A stretch of 64,000 nucleotides of DNA. Origin: Bacillota bacterium. Lineage in GTDB: Bacteria > Bacillota > UBA4882 > UBA10575. Under the pieces are notes generated by a model. That model was not told where the DNA came from, made no database searches, and saw nothing but the letters and a program-made list of their open reading frames with translations. The translations under genes were made by a program, and so were the position numbers. The stretch is taken from positions 1 to 64,000 of the forward strand of contig JAAYHQ010000035.1 in the NCBI GenBank assembly GCA_012727425.1, in the 5' to 3' direction. How positions within the stretch are numbered: the stretch's first letter is position 1; each line of letters opens with the position of its first letter. Below, piece by piece: positions 16,025-25,621 of this stretch.

Positions 16025-18871
16025 ATGAAAAAAGACCGGATCATGATTCGCGGCGCGCGGGTCCATAACCTGAAAAATATTGACCTGGAGATTCCCCGGA
16101 ACCAACTGGTGGTAATGACCGGGATCTCCGGGTCGGGCAAATCTTCGCTGGCCTTTGACACCATATACGCCGAAGGCCAGCGGCGATACGTAGAATCGCT
16201 CTCCGCCTATGCCCGGCAGTTCCTTGGGCAAATGGAAAAGCCCGATGTCGACTACATCGAGGGTCTCTCCCCGGCCATTTCCATCGACCAGAAAACAACC
16301 TCGCGGAACCCCCGTTCCACCGTGGGTACGGTCACCGAAATCTACGACTACCTCCGTCTGCTCTTTGCCCGGATTGGGCAGCCCCACTGCCCCACGTGCG
16401 GTTGTCCCATTACCAAACAGACCGTGGAGCAGATCGTAGATCAAGTCATGGCCCTGCCGGCCGAGACCCGGTTTCATGTCCTGGCCCCGATCGTCCGCGG
16501 ACGGAAAGGCGAATACACCAAGGTCTTCTCCGACCTGAAAAAGGAGGGTTTTGTCCGGGTGCGGGTGGATGGTGAGATTTATAACCTGGATGAGGAGATT
16601 ACCCTCAGCCGCTACAAACAACACTGGATCGAAGTGGTTATCGACCGGCTCATCCTCCGGCCCGGCATTGAACAGCGGCTGGCCGATTCGGTGGAGCTGG
16701 CCCTCGAAATGGCCAAGGGTCTGGTCATTATCGCCCCGCTGGCGGGCGAAGAAACGTTGTACAGCGCAAATTTCGCTTGTCCCCAGTGCGGTTTTAGTTT
16801 TGAGGAGATTACTCCGCGAATGTTCTCCTTTAATTCCCCTTACGGGGCCTGTCCCGACTGTGACGGCCTCGGGTTTAAACTGGAGATTGACCCCGAGAAG
16901 GTTCTGGATAAAAACCGCTCGCTCCGGGAAGGAGCGGTTCTCCCCTGGAGCGCCAATCAGAGTTCCTGGTCCCTCCAGTACTTGCTGAGCGTCGCCCGCC
17001 ATTACGGTCTGGACCCGGACCGGCCGTTGAAGGAAGCCACGTCAACCCAGATCAACGCCATCCTTTACGGTTCCGGGCGGGAAAAGATCCCCGTTGTTTA
17101 CCAAGGCAGCAACGGACGCCAGTGGCGTCAACAGGTCCGGTTTGAAGGCATTATTAACAACCTGAGCCGCCGCTACCGGCAGACCGAGTCGGAGGCGATC
17201 CGGCAGGATTTTGAGAACCGCTTTATGACCATGCGTCCCTGCAGCAGCTGCCACGGAGCCCGCCTCCGGCCGGAAAGTCTGGCCGTCAAGATCAATGCTT
17301 ACAACATCAGTCAGGTCACGGCTTTTTCCATCGCCAAAGCCAAAAAATTTTTTGCCGCTTTGAAGCTGACCGAGAAGGAGCAGCTCATCGCCAGGCAGAT
17401 TTTAAAAGAGATCGATAAACGCCTGGGCTTCCTGGTCGATGTCGGCCTCGACTACCTGACCCTGGACCGGACCGCCGGCTCCCTTTCCGGCGGTGAAGCC
17501 CAACGGATCCGGCTGGCCACCCAGATCGGCTCTTCCCTGGTGGGGGTCTTGTACATTTTAGATGAACCCAGTATCGGCCTGCACCAGCGGGATAACCGCC
17601 GCCTGATCAATGCCCTGCTTAACCTCCGTGACCTGGGCAACACTTTGATCGTGGTCGAACACGATGAAGAGATGATGCGGGCCGCCGATTACCTGATTGA
17701 TATCGGACCGGGGGCCGGGGCCCACGGGGGCGAAGTGGTGGCCGCCGGGGATCTACAGACGATCACCCGTTGTCCCCGCTCGCTGACCGGTGCCTACCTG
17801 TCGGGCCAACGCCAGATCCCCGTTCCGGCCATCCGCCGGCCCGGCAACGGTAAGTTTTTAACGATCAAAGGAGCCCGGGAGCATAACTTGAAGAACATCG
17901 ACGTCTCCATTCCCTTGGGTTGTTTCGTCGCAGTGACCGGGGTTTCGGGCTCCGGTAAAAGCACCCTGATCAATGAGATCCTTTATCCGGTCCTGGCCCG
18001 TGAACTGAACCGGGCGACCACCGTCTACCCGGGCGCCCACGACGGGATCGAAGGCCTCGAACATCTCGACAAGGTAATCAACATTGACCAGTCACCGATT
18101 GGCCGCACCCCCCGTTCAAACCCGGCCACTTATACCGGGGTCTTCGATGAGATCCGGGCCGTTTTTGCCGAAACTCCCGAGGCCAAATTACGGGGGTACA
18201 AGCCCGGGCGTTTTTCCTTTAACGTCAAGGGCGGCCGCTGTGAAGCCTGCACCGGCGACGGAATCATCCGCATCGAGATGCATTTCCTGCCCGACGTCTA
18301 CGTGCCCTGTGAAGTCTGTAAGGGGAAAAGGTATAACCGGGAGACTCTTGAGGTGAAATACCGCGGGAAAACCATCGCCGATATTCTCGAGATGCCCGTC
18401 GAGGAAGCGCTGGCCTTTTTTGCCAACCACCCCCGGATCCAGCGGCGGCTGCAGACCCTATATGATGTGGGGTTGGGCTACATGAAACTGGGACAACCGG
18501 CCACCACCCTTTCGGGGGGCGAAGCCCAACGGGTCAAACTCGCCACCGAACTAGCCAAGCGCAGTAACGGCCGGACCTTTTATATCCTGGACGAGCCCAC
18601 CACCGGCCTGCACTTTGCCGATGTGGAAAAGCTCCTGGAGATCTTGCAACGCCTGGTCGACAGTGGCAACACCGTCCTGGTGATCGAGCACAACCTGGAG
18701 GTGATCAAGACCGCCGATTACCTGATCGATCTGGGTCCGGAAGGCGGCGACCAGGGCGGCCAGGTCGTGGCCCGCGGCACTCCGGAAGAAGTGGCCAACC
18801 ATCCCACCTCTTACACCGGCGAAGTGCTCCGTCCGGTTCTGGGCCTGGTTCCCGTTGGCCAAGAGGCCTGA
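16025..18871 (+). CDS. uvrA: Excinuclease ABC subunit A
   Basis: A 948-aa damage-recognition ATPase with two ABC modules. The first P-loop is [20 protein letters not shown] and the second is [15 protein letters not shown] (about residue 640). Zinc-finger cysteines appear as CPTCGCP, CPQCGF/CPDC and [14 protein letters not shown]. Both LSGGEAQR signatures are present, each followed by its Walker B (ILDEPS and ILDEPT). UvrA dimers scan DNA and load UvrB. The ATG at 16025 is preceded by TGGAGGAATG, overlapping the end of uvrB. Transcription is toward oriC and thus probably head-on to the replication fork. Confidence 0.98.
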   Translation: MKKDRIMIRGARVHNLKNIDLEIPRNQLVVMTGISGSGKSSLAFDTIYAEGQRRYVESLSAYARQFLGQMEKPDVDYIEGLSPAISIDQKTTSRNPRSTVGTVTEIYDYLRLLFARIGQPHCPTCGCPITKQTVEQIVDQVMALPAETRFHVLAPIVRGRKGEYTKVFSDLKKEGFVRVRVDGEIYNLDEEITLSRYKQHWIEVVIDRLILRPGIEQRLADSVELALEMAKGLVIIAPLAGEETLYSANFACPQCGFSFEEITPRMFSFNSPYGACPDCDGLGFKLEIDPEKVLDKNRSLREGAVLPWSANQSSWSLQYLLSVARHYGLDPDRPLKEATSTQINAILYGSGREKIPVVYQGSNGRQWRQQVRFEGIINNLSRRYRQTESEAIRQDFENRFMTMRPCSSCHGARLRPESLAVKINAYNISQVTAFSIAKAKKFFAALKLTEKEQLIARQILKEIDKRLGFLVDVGLDYLTLDRTAGSLSGGEAQRIRLATQIGSSLVGVLYILDEPSIGLHQRDNRRLINALLNLRDLGNTLIVVEHDEEMMRAADYLIDIGPGAGAHGGEVVAAGDLQTITRCPRSLTGAYLSGQRQIPVPAIRRPGNGKFLTIKGAREHNLKNIDVSIPLGCFVAVTGVSGSGKSTLINEILYPVLARELNRATTVYPGAHDGIEGLEHLDKVINIDQSPIGRTPRSNPATYTGVFDEIRAVFAETPEAKLRGYKPGRFSFNVKGGRCEACTGDGIIRIEMHFLPDVYVPCEVCKGKRYNRETLEVKYRGKTIADILEMPVEEALAFFANHPRIQRRLQTLYDVGLGYMKLGQPATTLSGGEAQRVKLATELAKRSNGRTFYILDEPTTGLHFADVEKLLEILQRLVDSGNTVLVIEHNLEVIKTADYLIDLGPEGGDQGGQVVARGTPEEVANHPTSYTGEVLRPVLGLVPVGQEA

Positions 18872-18931
18872 TGATGCCACTAGGCGACCATCCCCGGACA
18901 CCACACCACCATATAAACCTTTTAATCCCAT

Positions 18932-18988
18932 AAAAAAACGCCCCATGCGCCGGCCCTTGATCGGACCGGACGGGGCGTTCTTTTTTTA
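18932..18988 (+). terminator. Terminator after uvrA, also serving the convergent gene
   Basis: AACGCCCC (18937-18944) pairs with GGGGCGTT (18972-18979), with an inner CCGG/CCGG stem, and is followed by CTTTTTTT. An A-run on the left side lets it work for the convergent GNAT gene as well. Confidence 0.8.
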
Positions 18989-19016
18989 AAATAAGGCCGT
19001 ACAACCACCCAACGGT

Positions 19017-20138
19017 TCACGACAGTTCCTTCCGGTAGATGCGGTAGGTTCGGTAAAGCCGGCCGCCGGCTCCTTCCACCGACCGGATGGATTCCTTGTT
19101 CATCTCGGCAATGGCCGAACCTTCCCCGTAGATATAACCTTTTTGGCGCGCGGCCACCATTAAACGGTGGTAGATCGCACTGTTGACCGCTTTGTTCCGA
19201 AACTTGGGGACAACAAACTGAATGAAGATCCGCGCGCCTGTGATCCGCCGCTTATACCAGAGGTATTTCACCCACCCGAAGGGGAACAAGCGGCCGTTCA
19301 GCCGTTTCAAAACCTGGTTATAATCGGGTAACCCAACCACAAAACCAATGGGTTCCGTCCCGGAACGGGCAATATAGACCAGATCCGCATCCATAAACTG
19401 GACAAGGGTTTGGAATTCCGCCCGGATCTCCGCCAGCGACGGCGGGGTTAAATGCTCCCAGGTGGCGGGCATGGCCAGATCAAGGATCTTTTTAATATCC
19501 CGAATCTCCCGCTCCAACTGTTTCCGGTCAAAACGGTCGATCCGGAACTTATATTTCCGCATCGCGTAGGAGACCACCCGGTCGAACCGCTCCGTATCCA
19601 GGCTCGCCACATCCAGGTAAAAAGCGTAAAGATCCATGTCCTTTTCAAACCCGTAAGCTTCAAAGAAGCTTTCATAGTAAGGGGGATTATAAGAATTCAT
19701 CAACACCGGTGGTCCGTCAAAACCCTGGATTAAAATCCCCCGGTAATCATCGCCGTTAGTCGGAGAAACCGGCCCCACAATACTGGTGATCCCCCGCGCC
19801 TGTAACCACCGGCTGGCCGCGTCAAACAAGGCAAAGGCGACTTTTTGGTCGGCGACCGCTTCAAACAAACTTAAATAACCCTCTTGTTTGTTCTTTTCTC
19901 GATTAAGTTTCCGGTTAATACCGACCAAAACCCGCCCGACCACTTTCTCCCCATCCAGGGCTAGAAAGAAAGTGTGTTCTCCGTTGGCCAGGAGGGGATT
20001 GTTCTTCCCTTGTAAGGTCCGGAGTAGCTGTCCGCGGAGGGGCGGTACCCAGTTGGGATCGTTTTTATAGATGGTCCACGGTAACGCAATGAATTCTTTC
20101 AACCCTTTTACGTCCTGTACCTCTTTAATTTGTAGCAT
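19017..20138 (-). CDS. GNAT-fold acyltransferase-like protein, substrate unknown
   Basis: A 373-aa cytosolic protein. The N-terminal 130 residues (LPWTIYKNDPNWVPPL, FFLALDGEKVVGRVLVGINR) match a family of GNAT-like proteins often annotated as N-acetyltransferase without a known substrate. The stretch GPVSPTNGDDYRGILIQGFD followed by YNPPYYESFFEAYGF is typical of that family. The C-terminal half carries a second GNAT-like region (PIGFVVGLPDYNQ). ATG 20138 follows GGGAGAAAG. Its stop faces the uvrA terminator and the gene is about 20 bases downstream of the DUF819 permease on the same strand, so the two may be cotranscribed. Confidence 0.75.
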   Translation of the reverse strand: MLQIKEVQDVKGLKEFIALPWTIYKNDPNWVPPLRGQLLRTLQGKNNPLLANGEHTFFLALDGEKVVGRVLVGINRKLNREKNKQEGYLSLFEAVADQKVAFALFDAASRWLQARGITSIVGPVSPTNGDDYRGILIQGFDGPPVLMNSYNPPYYESFFEAYGFEKDMDLYAFYLDVASLDTERFDRVVSYAMRKYKFRIDRFDRKQLEREIRDIKKILDLAMPATWEHLTPPSLAEIRAEFQTLVQFMDADLVYIARSGTEPIGFVVGLPDYNQVLKRLNGRLFPFGWVKYLWYKRRITGARIFIQFVVPKFRNKAVNSAIYHRLMVAARQKGYIYGEGSAIAEMNKESIRSVEGAGGRLYRTYRIYRKELS

Positions 20139-20158
20139 TTTCTTTCTCCCGTCTATAC

Positions 20159-21265
20159 TTAGCGTGGCATCAGTAACCAAGCAACCGCAAAGCCCAAATA
20201 ATTACCGATGGCATAACCCACCAGACCACAGGTTAATCCCGGAACGATCACTTCACGGTTTTGGAGCCGCTCCGCAACCGGTCCGATAAAGGCCGGACCA
20301 AAGATCCCCGCGGTCGAAGTGATGATCATGGTATCCGTATCAATCCGGAAGATCCACGCCAAGATTAAATGGATCACGATGGCAGCGGTCATCGCAAAGG
20401 CCGTGTAAAAAAAGATACCCGAAGTCGAACCAAGGATTTCTTGAAAATTTATGTTGGTCCCCAGGGTTAATGAAAAAACAAGGATAAAATACTGCCCAAC
20501 TTCGTAAGTACCTTTAATCTGGCGGATCCACCGGTGAAAAGAAGCGACCACCCCCAGGGTGGTGAGGAACAACATGATAATGCTGACGTCCAGCCCGCCG
20601 GTGGCCAGCAAGGAAACGCCGACACTGATTCCCACACATAACAAGGATAACAAAACAGCAAAGCCCAGTTCGACCTTGGATCCTTCCTCCGCCGTCGCCG
20701 CCACAGCCGGTTCCGCCACTGGGGTCGCGAAGGACGGGAGCAGCTTCCCGATCAACCATTTCGCCCCGGTTATTAAGAACAAGAAATAGAGGCCGCCCAC
20801 GATCGCATCGGCGGTATTGGTTAATAGCAAAGTTTCCTTGCGCACCTGCAAGCCCTGGCCAATAGCCATCAAGTTCGGGGTTCCCCCTGTGTACACCCCT
20901 ACCAACATACCGGATATTTTCCAGTACTCCGGAACCCAGGAAAATAAGAAGGCGGCAAGCACCGCACTGACCACGGCACTGATCGCCACCAGGACAAAGG
21001 AGAGCACTGTCTTCCGCGCCAGTTTTAACCAACGTTGCACGTCGGTGGAGAAGAGGATTAAAGGGATCGCAACCGGAACGGCCAACTCCGATAAGGAAAG
21101 CGCCAGTTGTTTATCGACCGGGACCAAACTTTGGTTTCCAAGCACCATTCCCACCAGGTAACAAAGGAGAATCGGACTGAGAAACTCCAGCTTTTTTGAG
21201 CTGCGCACAAATTTGTTGATTAAAAAAGGGGCAATAAAATAAAAGATGATTTCGATGACTTTCAC
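20159..21265 (-). CDS. DUF819-family membrane protein (YjcL-like)
   Basis: A 368-aa integral membrane protein with about ten transmembrane helices. It matches DUF819: the PILLCYLVGMVLGN start region, GMLVGVYTGGTPNLMAIGQGL and the late TAGIFGPAFIGPVAE stretch. The twofold pattern resembles ion or organic-acid carriers, but the substrate of the family is not established. Start is ATG 21265; GAGGCGATG lies just upstream. It precedes the GNAT gene in the same direction. Confidence 0.85.
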   Translation of the reverse strand: MKVIEIIFYFIAPFLINKFVRSSKKLEFLSPILLCYLVGMVLGNQSLVPVDKQLALSLSELAVPVAIPLILFSTDVQRWLKLARKTVLSFVLVAISAVVSAVLAAFLFSWVPEYWKISGMLVGVYTGGTPNLMAIGQGLQVRKETLLLTNTADAIVGGLYFLFLITGAKWLIGKLLPSFATPVAEPAVAATAEEGSKVELGFAVLLSLLCVGISVGVSLLATGGLDVSIIMLFLTTLGVVASFHRWIRQIKGTYEVGQYFILVFSLTLGTNINFQEILGSTSGIFFYTAFAMTAAIVIHLILAWIFRIDTDTMIITSTAGIFGPAFIGPVAERLQNREVIVPGLTCGLVGYAIGNYLGFAVAWLLMPR

Positions 21266-21390
21266 AACATCGCCTCATTTCACTTCTTTCCCGGGTCAAA
21301 GGCCAGTAACTTGATTTTACAATTACCGTCCTTCGTTTGTCAAGGTAACGTAGGGGAAAGGGCGGGTGATGACAGAAAAAGGGATTTACC

Positions 21391-21419
21391 TTTACATCCC
21401 GGGACCAATTAGGTATAAT
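21391..21419 (+). promoter_or_regulatory. Promoter of the HAD phosphatase gene
   Basis: TTTACA (21391-21396) and TATAAT (21414-21419) are separated by exactly 17 bases. The ribosome binding site AAAGGGAGG of the HAD gene follows about 23 bases later. Confidence 0.75.
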
Positions 21420-21457
21420 TCAAATCAGCCGTTAACGGAAAGAAAGGGAGGTTTTTG

Positions 21458-22186
21458 ATGATCAAACACTTGCTCTTTGATTTAGACGGGACCCTGCTCC
21501 CCATCGATCTGGATTTTTTCTTCCAGGATTACCTTTCCGCCCTCAGCGCCCGCTTTGCTGGCACCATTGATCCGCCGGTATTTCAAGAAAAATTGTTGGC
21601 CAGTACCATGGTGATGATCCAAAGCAATGATCCGCAGTTAACAAACGAGGAAGTCTTTTGGCAAGACTTCCCGGCCCGGATCGGTTTCCCCCGCTCCTTT
21701 CTAGAGCCGATCTTCCGTGACTTCTATGCCAACGAGTACCGCGCGCTTGGCAACAACCTACCGCCGGCCGGCCCGGTCCGGTCTCTTTTGACCTCCGCCT
21801 TGGAACAAGGATTCAGTGTGACCATCGCCACCAACCCGGTTTTTCCCCACAATGCGTTGATCGAACGCTTATCCTGGATCAACTGCCATGATCTCCCTTA
21901 CCGGCTAGTAACGTCCATGGAACAGATGCACTTTTGCAAGCCCAATCCCAACTACTACCAGGAGATCCTGGATCTCCTGACGGCCGAGGCGGAAGAGTGC
22001 ATCATGGTCGGCAATGATATGGAAGAAGACATGATCGCAGCGCAACTGGGGATCAGGACTTGTCTGGTCACCGACCGGCTAATCAATAGGGGAAAAACGA
22101 ACCTTAAACCCGACTACACCTGCCGCCTCGCCGAGCTGCCCCGGATCATCAAGGAACTGCGAACGCTTCCGCCCGCCAAAAACTGA
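21458..22186 (+). CDS. HAD-superfamily hydrolase
   Basis: A 242-aa phosphatase-like protein. Motif I is FDLDGTLL at residue 6, with both aspartates. Motif II is in ATNPVF, where asparagine replaces the usual serine or threonine context. Motif III lysine is in HFCKPNPNYY, and motif IV is VGNDMEEDMIAA. A helical cap sits between motifs I and II (residues about 15-95), so it is a subclass I HAD. The physiological substrate cannot be told. ATG 21458 is six bases after AAAGGGAGG; a TTG one codon earlier is less well placed. It is followed by a terminator shared with metQ. Confidence 0.88.
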   Translation: MIKHLLFDLDGTLLPIDLDFFFQDYLSALSARFAGTIDPPVFQEKLLASTMVMIQSNDPQLTNEEVFWQDFPARIGFPRSFLEPIFRDFYANEYRALGNNLPPAGPVRSLLTSALEQGFSVTIATNPVFPHNALIERLSWINCHDLPYRLVTSMEQMHFCKPNPNYYQEILDLLTAEAEECIMVGNDMEEDMIAAQLGIRTCLVTDRLINRGKTNLKPDYTCRLAELPRIIKELRTLPPAKN

Positions 22187-22197
22187 AGCAAAACAAA

Positions 22198-22226
22198 AAC
22201 CCCTTTGGTCAAGGGGTTAATTTTTT
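22198..22226. terminator. Bidirectional terminator between the HAD gene and metQ
   Basis: AACCCCTT (22198-22205) pairs with AAGGGGTT (22211-22218). T-rich sequence follows on the plus strand and an A-rich tract precedes it, so it can end both convergent transcripts. Confidence 0.75.
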
Positions 22227-22271
22227 CACGAAAAAACATTACAGCTATATATGCTTAAGTTTGGTCCCTGT

Positions 22272-23066
22272 TTAGAACGCAGGCACAATGTCACCACTGT
22301 AGTTTTCAAGGAGATAGGCTTTGACCTCCGGACTGTTCAAGGCCTGGGCCAGTTTCTGCAGGGCCGGATCATTCCGGTCCGCCGTCCGCACTGCCAACAC
22401 ATTGGCGTAAGGAGATTCTGCCCCTTCGATAAACAAAGCGTCCCGGGTCGGAACCAGACCGGCCGGCAGCGCGTAGTTGGTATTGATCACCGCCAGATCA
22501 ACCTCGGGGAGAATCCGTGGCAGTTGGGCAGCCTCCAAGGCCCTGATTTGTAAGTTCTTCGGGTTCTTCGCGATGTCAAGCTCGGTGGCCAGCAGGCCCA
22601 CGCCGGGCTTGAGCTCGATCAAGTTGGCTTGTTCCAGCAACATCAGCGCCCGCCCACAGTTGGTCGGATCGTTCGGCACCGCAACCACCGCCCGGTTGCG
22701 CAACTGGTCCAACTTGGTTATCTTTTTGGAGTAGACACCCATCGGCTCGATGTGTACTTTCGCAATATAAGTTAAATCCAGACGGTGATCCTTGGTAAAC
22801 TGTTCAAGATAGGGGATGTGTTGGAAAAAGTTGGCGTCCAGCTCTCCTTCGGCCAGGGCCAGATTGGGTTGGACATAATCTTGAAACTCGATGATGCGGA
22901 GTTGAATGCCTTCCGCCGCCAACATCGGTTTCACGACCTCCAGGATCTCCGCATGGGGCGTCGGCGAAGCACCCACTTTCAATTCGACCGTCTGGGCCGC
23001 AAAGGCTTGGCTAAGCAGAAGCCCGGTGAGGAGTAGCAGCCCGACCAGAAACCATTTTTTACCCAC
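22272..23066 (-). CDS. metQ: Methionine ABC transporter substrate-binding protein
   Basis: A 264-aa NlpA/MetQ-family protein, recognised by VGASPTPHAEILE near the N terminus, then NFFQHIPYLEQF, PNDPTNCGRALMLLE and the NTNYALPAGL ligand-binding stretch. It captures methionine outside the membrane and delivers it to MetI. The signal peptide (residues 1-24, ending AFAAQ) has no lipobox cysteine, unusual for a MetQ of a single-membrane bacterium. Start is GTG 23066 after GTGGAGG. It is the last gene of metNIQ. Confidence 0.95.
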   Translation of the reverse strand: MGKKWFLVGLLLLTGLLLSQAFAAQTVELKVGASPTPHAEILEVVKPMLAAEGIQLRIIEFQDYVQPNLALAEGELDANFFQHIPYLEQFTKDHRLDLTYIAKVHIEPMGVYSKKITKLDQLRNRAVVAVPNDPTNCGRALMLLEQANLIELKPGVGLLATELDIAKNPKNLQIRALEAAQLPRILPEVDLAVINTNYALPAGLVPTRDALFIEGAESPYANVLAVRTADRNDPALQKLAQALNSPEVKAYLLENYSGDIVPAF

Positions 23067-23099
23067 GAAAATCCACCTCCACTTTACTTTTCTTTTTGA

Positions 23100-23741
23100 T
23101 CAGCGGTGGTTTAACCGGCTGGCCAACCAACCGCCGAAGGATTGAATGCCTTGGACCATAACCACTAACACTAGGACTGTGATCAGCATAATATCGCCCC
23201 GGAACCGCTGATAACCATAGCGAATCGCCAAGTCGCCCAGGCCGCCGCCGCCGACCGCCCCGGCCATTGCCGAGTAACTGATCAGGCTGACCGCCACCAT
23301 CGTCACGCCCAAGACCAAGCCGGGAACCGCCTCCGGAATCAAAACCTTGGTAATGATCTGCCACGTTGAAGCCCCCATGGCCTGGGCCGCCTCGATCACC
23401 CCCCAGTCCACTTCCAAAAGGGCTGTCTCCACCACCCGGGCCATAAAGGGAATCGCACTGACCGTCAGCGGCACAATCGCCCCGGTCGTCCCAATGGAGG
23501 TCCCCACCAGCCAGCGGGTGAAGGGGATGATCGCCACCAACAAAATAATGAAGGGTAAAGACCGGCCCACATTAATCACCACCGAAAGCGTGCGGTGGAC
23601 GACGGGCAATGGTTTAATATGCCGCGGCCCGGTGATCACCAGTAAAATCCCGAGGGGAATCCCAAAAAGGGCAGAGACAACCAAAGCCACCCCCACCATA
23701 TATATAGTTTCAATGGTCGCATTAAGAATCTGCACCCACAC
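23100..23741 (-). CDS. metI: Methionine ABC transporter permease
   Basis: A 213-aa membrane protein with five transmembrane helices and the binding-protein-dependent permease (EAA) loop EAAQAMGASTWQIITKVLIPEA. The stretch NVGRSLPFIILLVAIIPFTR is typical of MetI. GTG 23741 lies inside the 3' end of metN (20-base overlap) after GGAGGTGC, so translation is coupled. Confidence 0.96.
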   Translation of the reverse strand: MWVQILNATIETIYMVGVALVVSALFGIPLGILLVITGPRHIKPLPVVHRTLSVVINVGRSLPFIILLVAIIPFTRWLVGTSIGTTGAIVPLTVSAIPFMARVVETALLEVDWGVIEAAQAMGASTWQIITKVLIPEAVPGLVLGVTMVAVSLISYSAMAGAVGGGGLGDLAIRYGYQRFRGDIMLITVLVLVVMVQGIQSFGGWLASRLNHR

Positions 23742-24780
23742 CAGTAAGCACCTCCAATTTTAACCCCTGCGCGGTCAGATACTTAAGCGCCGCTTCAATA
23801 TTGGTCTCCGCACCGGTTATTTCCACAATCAACGAGCCAAAGGGGGTGTTTTTAATAAAATCCAGCTTCGCATAGAGAATATTGACATCCACGTGGAACT
23901 GGCGGATCACCGAGGAGATGACCGGCTCGCCCGCCACGCCGCCAATGAAAGAGATCCGGACCGTCTTGCCCGGCAGTTTTTCCGGACCAACAGCGGCCAT
24001 CCGTTCTTTAATCTCCGGCGGGATCTCGGTATGCAAAACCCCCTTCATAAACCGGCGGGCCGCCGCCGATCGGGGGTGGGCAAACAGATCAACCACCGAA
24101 CTCTGTTCCACAATCCGGCCGTCATCAATCACGGCCACGGTATCGCAGATTTCTTTGATCACTTCCATCTGGTGGGTGATGAGGACAATGGTTAGACCAA
24201 AACGGCGGTTCACATCCTGGAGCAGCCGCAAGATGGATTTCGTCGTCTCCGGATCCAGAGCAGAAGTGGCCTCATCGCAGAGGAGAACTTCCGGATTATT
24301 CGCCAAGGCCCGCGCGATCCCCACCCGTTGCTTCTGCCCACCGCTAAGTTCCGACGGGTAGGCGTTTATTTTATCGGCAAGCCCGACCAACTCGAGCAGG
24401 GAACGGACCCGTTCATCCCGTTCTTTTGGTTTAACCCCGCTGATCTCCAGGGGAAATGCGATATTCCGGTAGACGGTCCGGGAAGAAAGCAAATTAAAAT
24501 GTTGAAAGATCATGCCGATTTTCCGCCGGGCCGCCCGCAGTTCTTTTCCTTTTAAGTTCGTGATCTCTTGGCCGGCCAACCGGATGGTACCGGATTGCGG
24601 TTCTTCCAATTTATTAATACAGCGGATCAAGGTACTTTTCCCCGCTCCGCTCAAGCCGATAATCCCAAAAATTTCCCCTTTTTTAATCTGTAAGCTGACA
24701 TCCGCCAAGGCGACAACACGTCTCTCGCCCTGTCCGTAGATCTTCGTTACGTTTTCCAACTCGATCATTACTTCTGACAT
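23722..24780 (-). CDS. metN: Methionine ABC transporter ATP-binding protein
   Basis: A 352-aa ATPase. Walker A is GLSGAGKSTLIRCIN, the signature is LSGGQKQRVGIARAL and Walker B is VLLCDEATSALDP. Residues from about 265 to the end form the NIL regulatory domain, which binds methionine and inhibits transport when the cell is replete. It is the first gene of metNIQ, started by ATG 24780 after AGAGGAGG. A good promoter lies 150 bases upstream. Confidence 0.97.
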   Translation of the reverse strand: MSEVMIELENVTKIYGQGERRVVALADVSLQIKKGEIFGIIGLSGAGKSTLIRCINKLEEPQSGTIRLAGQEITNLKGKELRAARRKIGMIFQHFNLLSSRTVYRNIAFPLEISGVKPKERDERVRSLLELVGLADKINAYPSELSGGQKQRVGIARALANNPEVLLCDEATSALDPETTKSILRLLQDVNRRFGLTIVLITHQMEVIKEICDTVAVIDDGRIVEQSSVVDLFAHPRSAAARRFMKGVLHTEIPPEIKERMAAVGPEKLPGKTVRISFIGGVAGEPVISSVIRQFHVDVNILYAKLDFIKNTPFGSLIVEITGAETNIEAALKYLTAQGLKLEVLTGVGADS

Positions 24781-24929
24781 CTGGGACCTCCTCTTCGGGT
24801 GCGGCCACCTTCCCTTTTTAAAATAGCCCCCGGCAAGGGGGGAGCAAAGAAAAAAAGCTTAGAAAAGAAGGAAGAAAAAACAAATTCAAACTAGAAAAGA
24901 AGAATAACTAGCCATCGAAGTTAGAGTTT

Positions 24930-24958
24930 ATTTTACCGTATTCGTTTCTTACTGTCAA
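24930..24958 (-). promoter_or_regulatory. Promoter of metNIQ
   Basis: Minus-strand TTGACA (24958-24953) and TAAAAT (24935-24930) are 17 bases apart. The leader to metN is about 145 bases and holds one small GC hairpin near 24828-24841. I looked for the conserved core of an S-box (SAM-I) riboswitch and did not find it. Confidence 0.75.
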
Positions 24959-24973
24959 TAAAATCGCGCTTAA

Positions 24974-25621
24974 ATCAGACTTTCCTCTACTGCCAGCTTT
25001 ATACAGCTCCGGTTTTCCGGTGCCATGTCCGGTACCTACCAGACCAGCCTCCTGGTGGCAAACGAGGTTAAACAGCTTTATCCCGCTTTTGATCTGGACA
25101 TCATCGACAGTCAAGGCGGTTCTCTCGCCACCGGACTGGTTGTGCTGAAGGCGGCCCAAATGGCCCAAGCCGGTAAAGATAAAGCCGAAATTGCACAGTT
25201 TGTTAAGGACCAAACCGCCCACATGGAACATGTTTTTACCGTCGACAATCTGGATGCCCTTTACCGCGGCGGCCGGCTCAGCCGGACCGGCCGTTTGGTG
25301 GGGAACATCCTTAATATAAAACCCGTCCTCCACGTGGAGAACGGGCGGATCGCGCTCCTGCACTTGGTCCGGGGTAAAAAACGGGCCCTGGAGAAAATTT
25401 TAGCAGTCATGGAAGAACGGTGTGCGAAGGTTAAATCCCAGATAATTGGTATCGCCCACGCCTGCGATCTGGAGGTCGCCTTACAACTTAAAGCCATGAT
25501 TGAAGAACGATTCGGCTTTGACCGCTTTATTATTGATTTAATCAGCGGAGTGCTCGGCGTCCACCTTGGCATCGGCGGGGTGGGTGTTTTCTTCGCCACA
25601 AAAACCTTCGGTGAGGCCTAA
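24974..25621 (+). pseudogene. DegV-family protein lacking its N-terminal domain
   Basis: DegV proteins (fatty-acid binding, as in FakB) are about 280 aa. Here only the last 200 or so residues are recognisable, from SGTYQTSLLVANEV through FTVDNLDALYRGGRLSRTG and LNIKPVLHVENGRI to the C terminus. The frame opens right after a TAA at 24971-24973, and the sequence before ATG 25025 has no ribosome binding site. The first 75-80 residues, including the conserved TDSTSDL segment that contacts the lipid head group, are gone; their place is taken by the metNIQ promoter region. It is most likely a decayed remnant. Its stop overlaps that of the convergent GH73 gene. Confidence 0.75.

Noticed and set aside
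16004-17002. Long open frame antisense to uvrA (and similar ones antisense to uvrB at 14918-15478 and to GH30 at 26445-27461)
   Set aside because: They lie opposite strongly recognised genes, have no family similarity and arise from codon bias on the coding strand.
6220-24841. Shared 14-mer CCCCGGCAAGGGGG at 6220-6233 and 24828-24841
   Set aside because: It is a short GC-rich quasi-palindrome found only twice, in unrelated contexts, and without terminal features of a mobile repeat. Chance or convergent hairpins are sufficient.
24781-24929. Possible S-box (SAM-I) riboswitch in the metNIQ leader
   Set aside because: The leader is long enough, but the conserved core elements (AGAGAGGTGGAGGGA-like P1/J segments) are absent; only one small GC hairpin is present.
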